Below, piece after piece: positions 61,674 through 64,000 of a stretch of 64,000 bases of DNA. Source of the DNA: Otis tarda (taxonomy: Eukaryota; Chordata; Aves; Otidiformes; Otididae). The notes below the pieces were generated by a model, which saw only the letters and a list, made by a program, of their open reading frames with translations, did not search any database and was not told the DNA's origin. The position numbers were made by a program, and so were the translations under genes. The stretch spans positions 162,080,053-162,144,052 of the forward strand of contig CM048552.1 of NCBI GenBank assembly GCA_026413225.1. Direction: 5' to 3'. Every line of letters starts with the position of its first letter. The first letter of the stretch is position 1.

Positions 61674-63768
61674 TATAAAAAAAATGCACAGTACTGCTAA
61701 AGAAAATAGAAGGAAAGAAGTGTGATGAGCTTAAGTTTGGAATTACAGGATGTTCTCTAGCCTTAAAGGCAGTCCTAGTTTGCAGATAGGCTTGGAGATA
61801 ATTTGGTTTGAGAATGCAGCATCTTCAAGGAAGCTATACTCTGTTTCTTCCCTCTCTTCCCCAAAATGCTTCTATGTGTAAGGTTGTAAAACTTACCTGT
61901 TAATAACACATTTGTCATATTCTATCTTTTTCAGTCATTCTAGATAAATCCACAGGACAGTTCAAGAGTAGCAGGTACCAATTACTAGACAGTAGCTATT
62001 TTCTTTCAAGGGTCCTAAGATTCCATCAGGATAGAGAAAGGAGAAACACAATCCAGCTCCCACAAAGGAGAAAAGGCAACAGCAATAACTATATTTTCAT
62101 TGTATGCTTTTTGCTCACTTCTGTGCAGATAAAGCAAAACAAGAAGACATAACATCCATATAATCGCACAAAGTGATTCCTGAAGCTTTGGTAAGGCCAT
62201 GCAGTTCACAATTCCAGTAGTGAACTACACAATTTCCAAGCTATTAACAACCAGCTACAGAAGAATTAGCTCTATCATTAAATGAAATGGCTTCTAAATA
62301 TTTTCTTTTATAACTGGTCAATGGATACTGAATTTCAATTTTCCAGACTTTTTAATGTGATTCCTTATGAAAATCTCATTGGCTGCATTAATGTATACGA
62401 AGCTGAATTCTATGCCGTTCCTCCCTGCTTGAGACTCAAGAAAGTTAGCACACTCTTAAAGCATCCTATACATTTTTAAATTTTGTTTGAGAGGTAACAA
62501 GATAAGTAAAATTTGTGTCTGCTTTCTCAAAAAATATCTGCAGTTCCTCACTTGAGAATTTACAGCCTTTAATCAATCAAATTAAAAACCCTATAGTTTC
62601 AATATTTTTAGGTTTTTCATTTTAAAATATACACTGAAATCACTCACCACAGTCACCAGGGGTTTTTTTTTTCAAAATGTGTAGGGTATATTAATTGTGC
62701 TTTCTTTTCATAGCCCACTGCAGGAAAACTAATTTTGGATGCTTGGCTGTATTTCTCATTCCTCAAAATAGAAAAGCCTAAGAGCACAACAGAAATGATC
62801 CATCTACATCCTAGAGAGCAGAATTTCATTTGATTTGAAACTGACATTTTGTGGCCATTTGTAAACTGTATGACTAAAGATCTTAAATCCTCGCAGTAGG
62901 CAAAGACAAAATGTATATGGATTCCCTGAAAGAGCTAAGACATTATCTTTACTGTAAAAGTAAATTATTAAAACAATATAATGCAGAAAATAGCTTTCTT
63001 AAATAATAACATATAATGAGGCCAATGCAGTCTAGAGTATTCTGACTTTAAGTGTAATATAGACCTAAGAGTACAGTAATTACCTATATGCATTCGGTGG
63101 AATAGGAGATCAGTATATAACGCCTTGTCGAAGACCAACAGAAAGAGAACATGAGGCCAGAAACTAGAAGATTCTCCTCACAGTCTCCTCTGGGATGCTT
63201 GTCCTTGTATGCTCTCATACAGGACTAAATAATCCACTTTTCCTGTTATTGTGAAAATAAATTCTCTTTAAACACTGCAAGTAAATCCAGCAGTGAGATA
63301 ATACAAAACGTCTTGGCTTTTATTTTTAATTTTTAGCTTTTTTACTTTTAAGGAAACATAATAAATAAATAAAATATATTCTTGCTAAAGCAATAATAAG
63401 GTTGCAGAATATGAAGTTCAAAAGATGCGTATGATGTTTTACTGAATATAGCATGTTATTTTTTCACAAAATCATAATAGGTCATGCATGTCAGATCATA
63501 TAATATGCTATGCCACATATATGCACGAATTTAGGACATAGACATCTGTAGTAAAGTGTCTCACCTGAGAAATGCTCTAATACAGTGTGGTATTATAGGT
63601 CACACACACTGGAGGGACAGACTGAGACATCTCTAAAACCAGCATCTTCTTTTTCACCTCAAATCAATCAAACTCTTGTCTTATAATTAATTTTATTGCT
63701 TTTGAGCTATCAGATTATTTTTTTGTTTGTTTCTTCTGATATTTTCAGTGGAGAAAATACCAGAATAG
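61674..63768. other. AT-rich unique sequence, no gene seen
   Basis: No recognised repeat, exon or RNA gene. Confidence 0.5.
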
Positions 63769-64000
63769 AATAACAGGATCATAGAATGGTTTGGATTGGA
63801 AGGGATCTTTAAAGATCACTTAGTCCAACACCCCTGCCATGGGCAGGGACATCTATTCTGATTTACTTCATGATTTTCCTGGGGAACAAAGTGAAGTTGA
63901 TGAGCCTGTAGTTCCTTGGCTTGACCTTTTGGCTTTTTTTTTTCCAGTTACTGAGTATCTGCCCAAATCTACATGATGTTCCAAAGATGATAGAAAGTAG
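63769..64000 (-). mobile_element. CR1 LINE, internally deleted, running to window edge
   Basis: 63769-63852 is the CR1 3' end in reverse: GATCATAGAATGGTTTGGAT, then AGTCCAACACCCCTGCCATG and GGGCAGGGACATC. From about 63857 the match jumps to a region far upstream in ORF2: CATGATTTTCCTGGGGAAC and GATGAGCCTGTAGTTCCTTG correspond, in reverse, to the RPVSLTS/PGKVME motif also visible at 10975-11025. The C-terminal coding part between them is missing. The element may continue beyond the window. Confidence 0.8.

Noticed and set aside
1-64000. CRISPR arrays, bacterial operons, tRNA or rRNA genes
   Set aside because: No regularly spaced direct repeats, ribosome-binding-site-linked gene strings, cloverleaf-like sequences or rRNA motifs were seen. 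The repeat content is avian.

Overview
The window looks like bird nuclear DNA. Two things support this: many 5'-truncated CR1 (chicken repeat 1) LINE copies, four of which end in the avian (ATTCTATG)n tail, and endogenous-retrovirus LTRs with TG...CA ends and 5-bp target-site duplications, as expected for ERVL-like elements. The family mix would suit a neoavian or passerine genome, but this cannot be settled from the sequence alone. The background is AT-rich with many A/T runs and microsatellites. I found no convincing exon of a host protein-coding gene, no rRNA or tRNA gene, no CRISPR and no bacterial-style gene. The window reads as an intergenic desert or the inside of a very large intron.

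Layout. 1-2373 is AT-rich and unique. 2379-3065 is a solo LTR of family A (minus strand) with a perfect CTGCC duplication. 3071-9924 is unique apart from a G-rich tract at 6463-6492 and an A/C-rich tract at 7082-7225. 9925-11548 holds two pieces of minus-strand CR1, one carrying the N-terminal half of a reverse transcriptase. 13522-15250 is a minus-strand CR1 split by a plus-strand CR1 (13978-14870). 18361-18992 (plus), 21771-21957 (minus), 23371-23620 (plus, old), 24351-24650 (minus) and 26880-27230 (minus) are further CR1 fragments.

28981-29719 is an old LTR of family B (minus). 35109-35792 is a second family A LTR (plus). 36973-38116 is a full, GC-rich family B LTR (plus) with a perfect AGCAC duplication. 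45228-45303 is a probable relic of an ancient CR1/L3-type tail. 47426-48637 is the longest recent CR1 copy (minus), with one stop codon in its reverse-transcriptase frame and a fold-back at its 5' junction. 48661-63768 is mostly unique, with a GC-rich unclassified island at 58670-58880 and tetranucleotide repeats near 60.3 and 61.6 kb. The window ends inside another minus-strand CR1 (63769 onward).

None of the open frames appears to be functional. The only recognisable protein-coding matter is decayed CR1 ORF2. No new biological system was found. The most informative signals concern transposon history: a nested CR1, unusual CR1 5' junctions, and two pairs of inverted solo LTRs.
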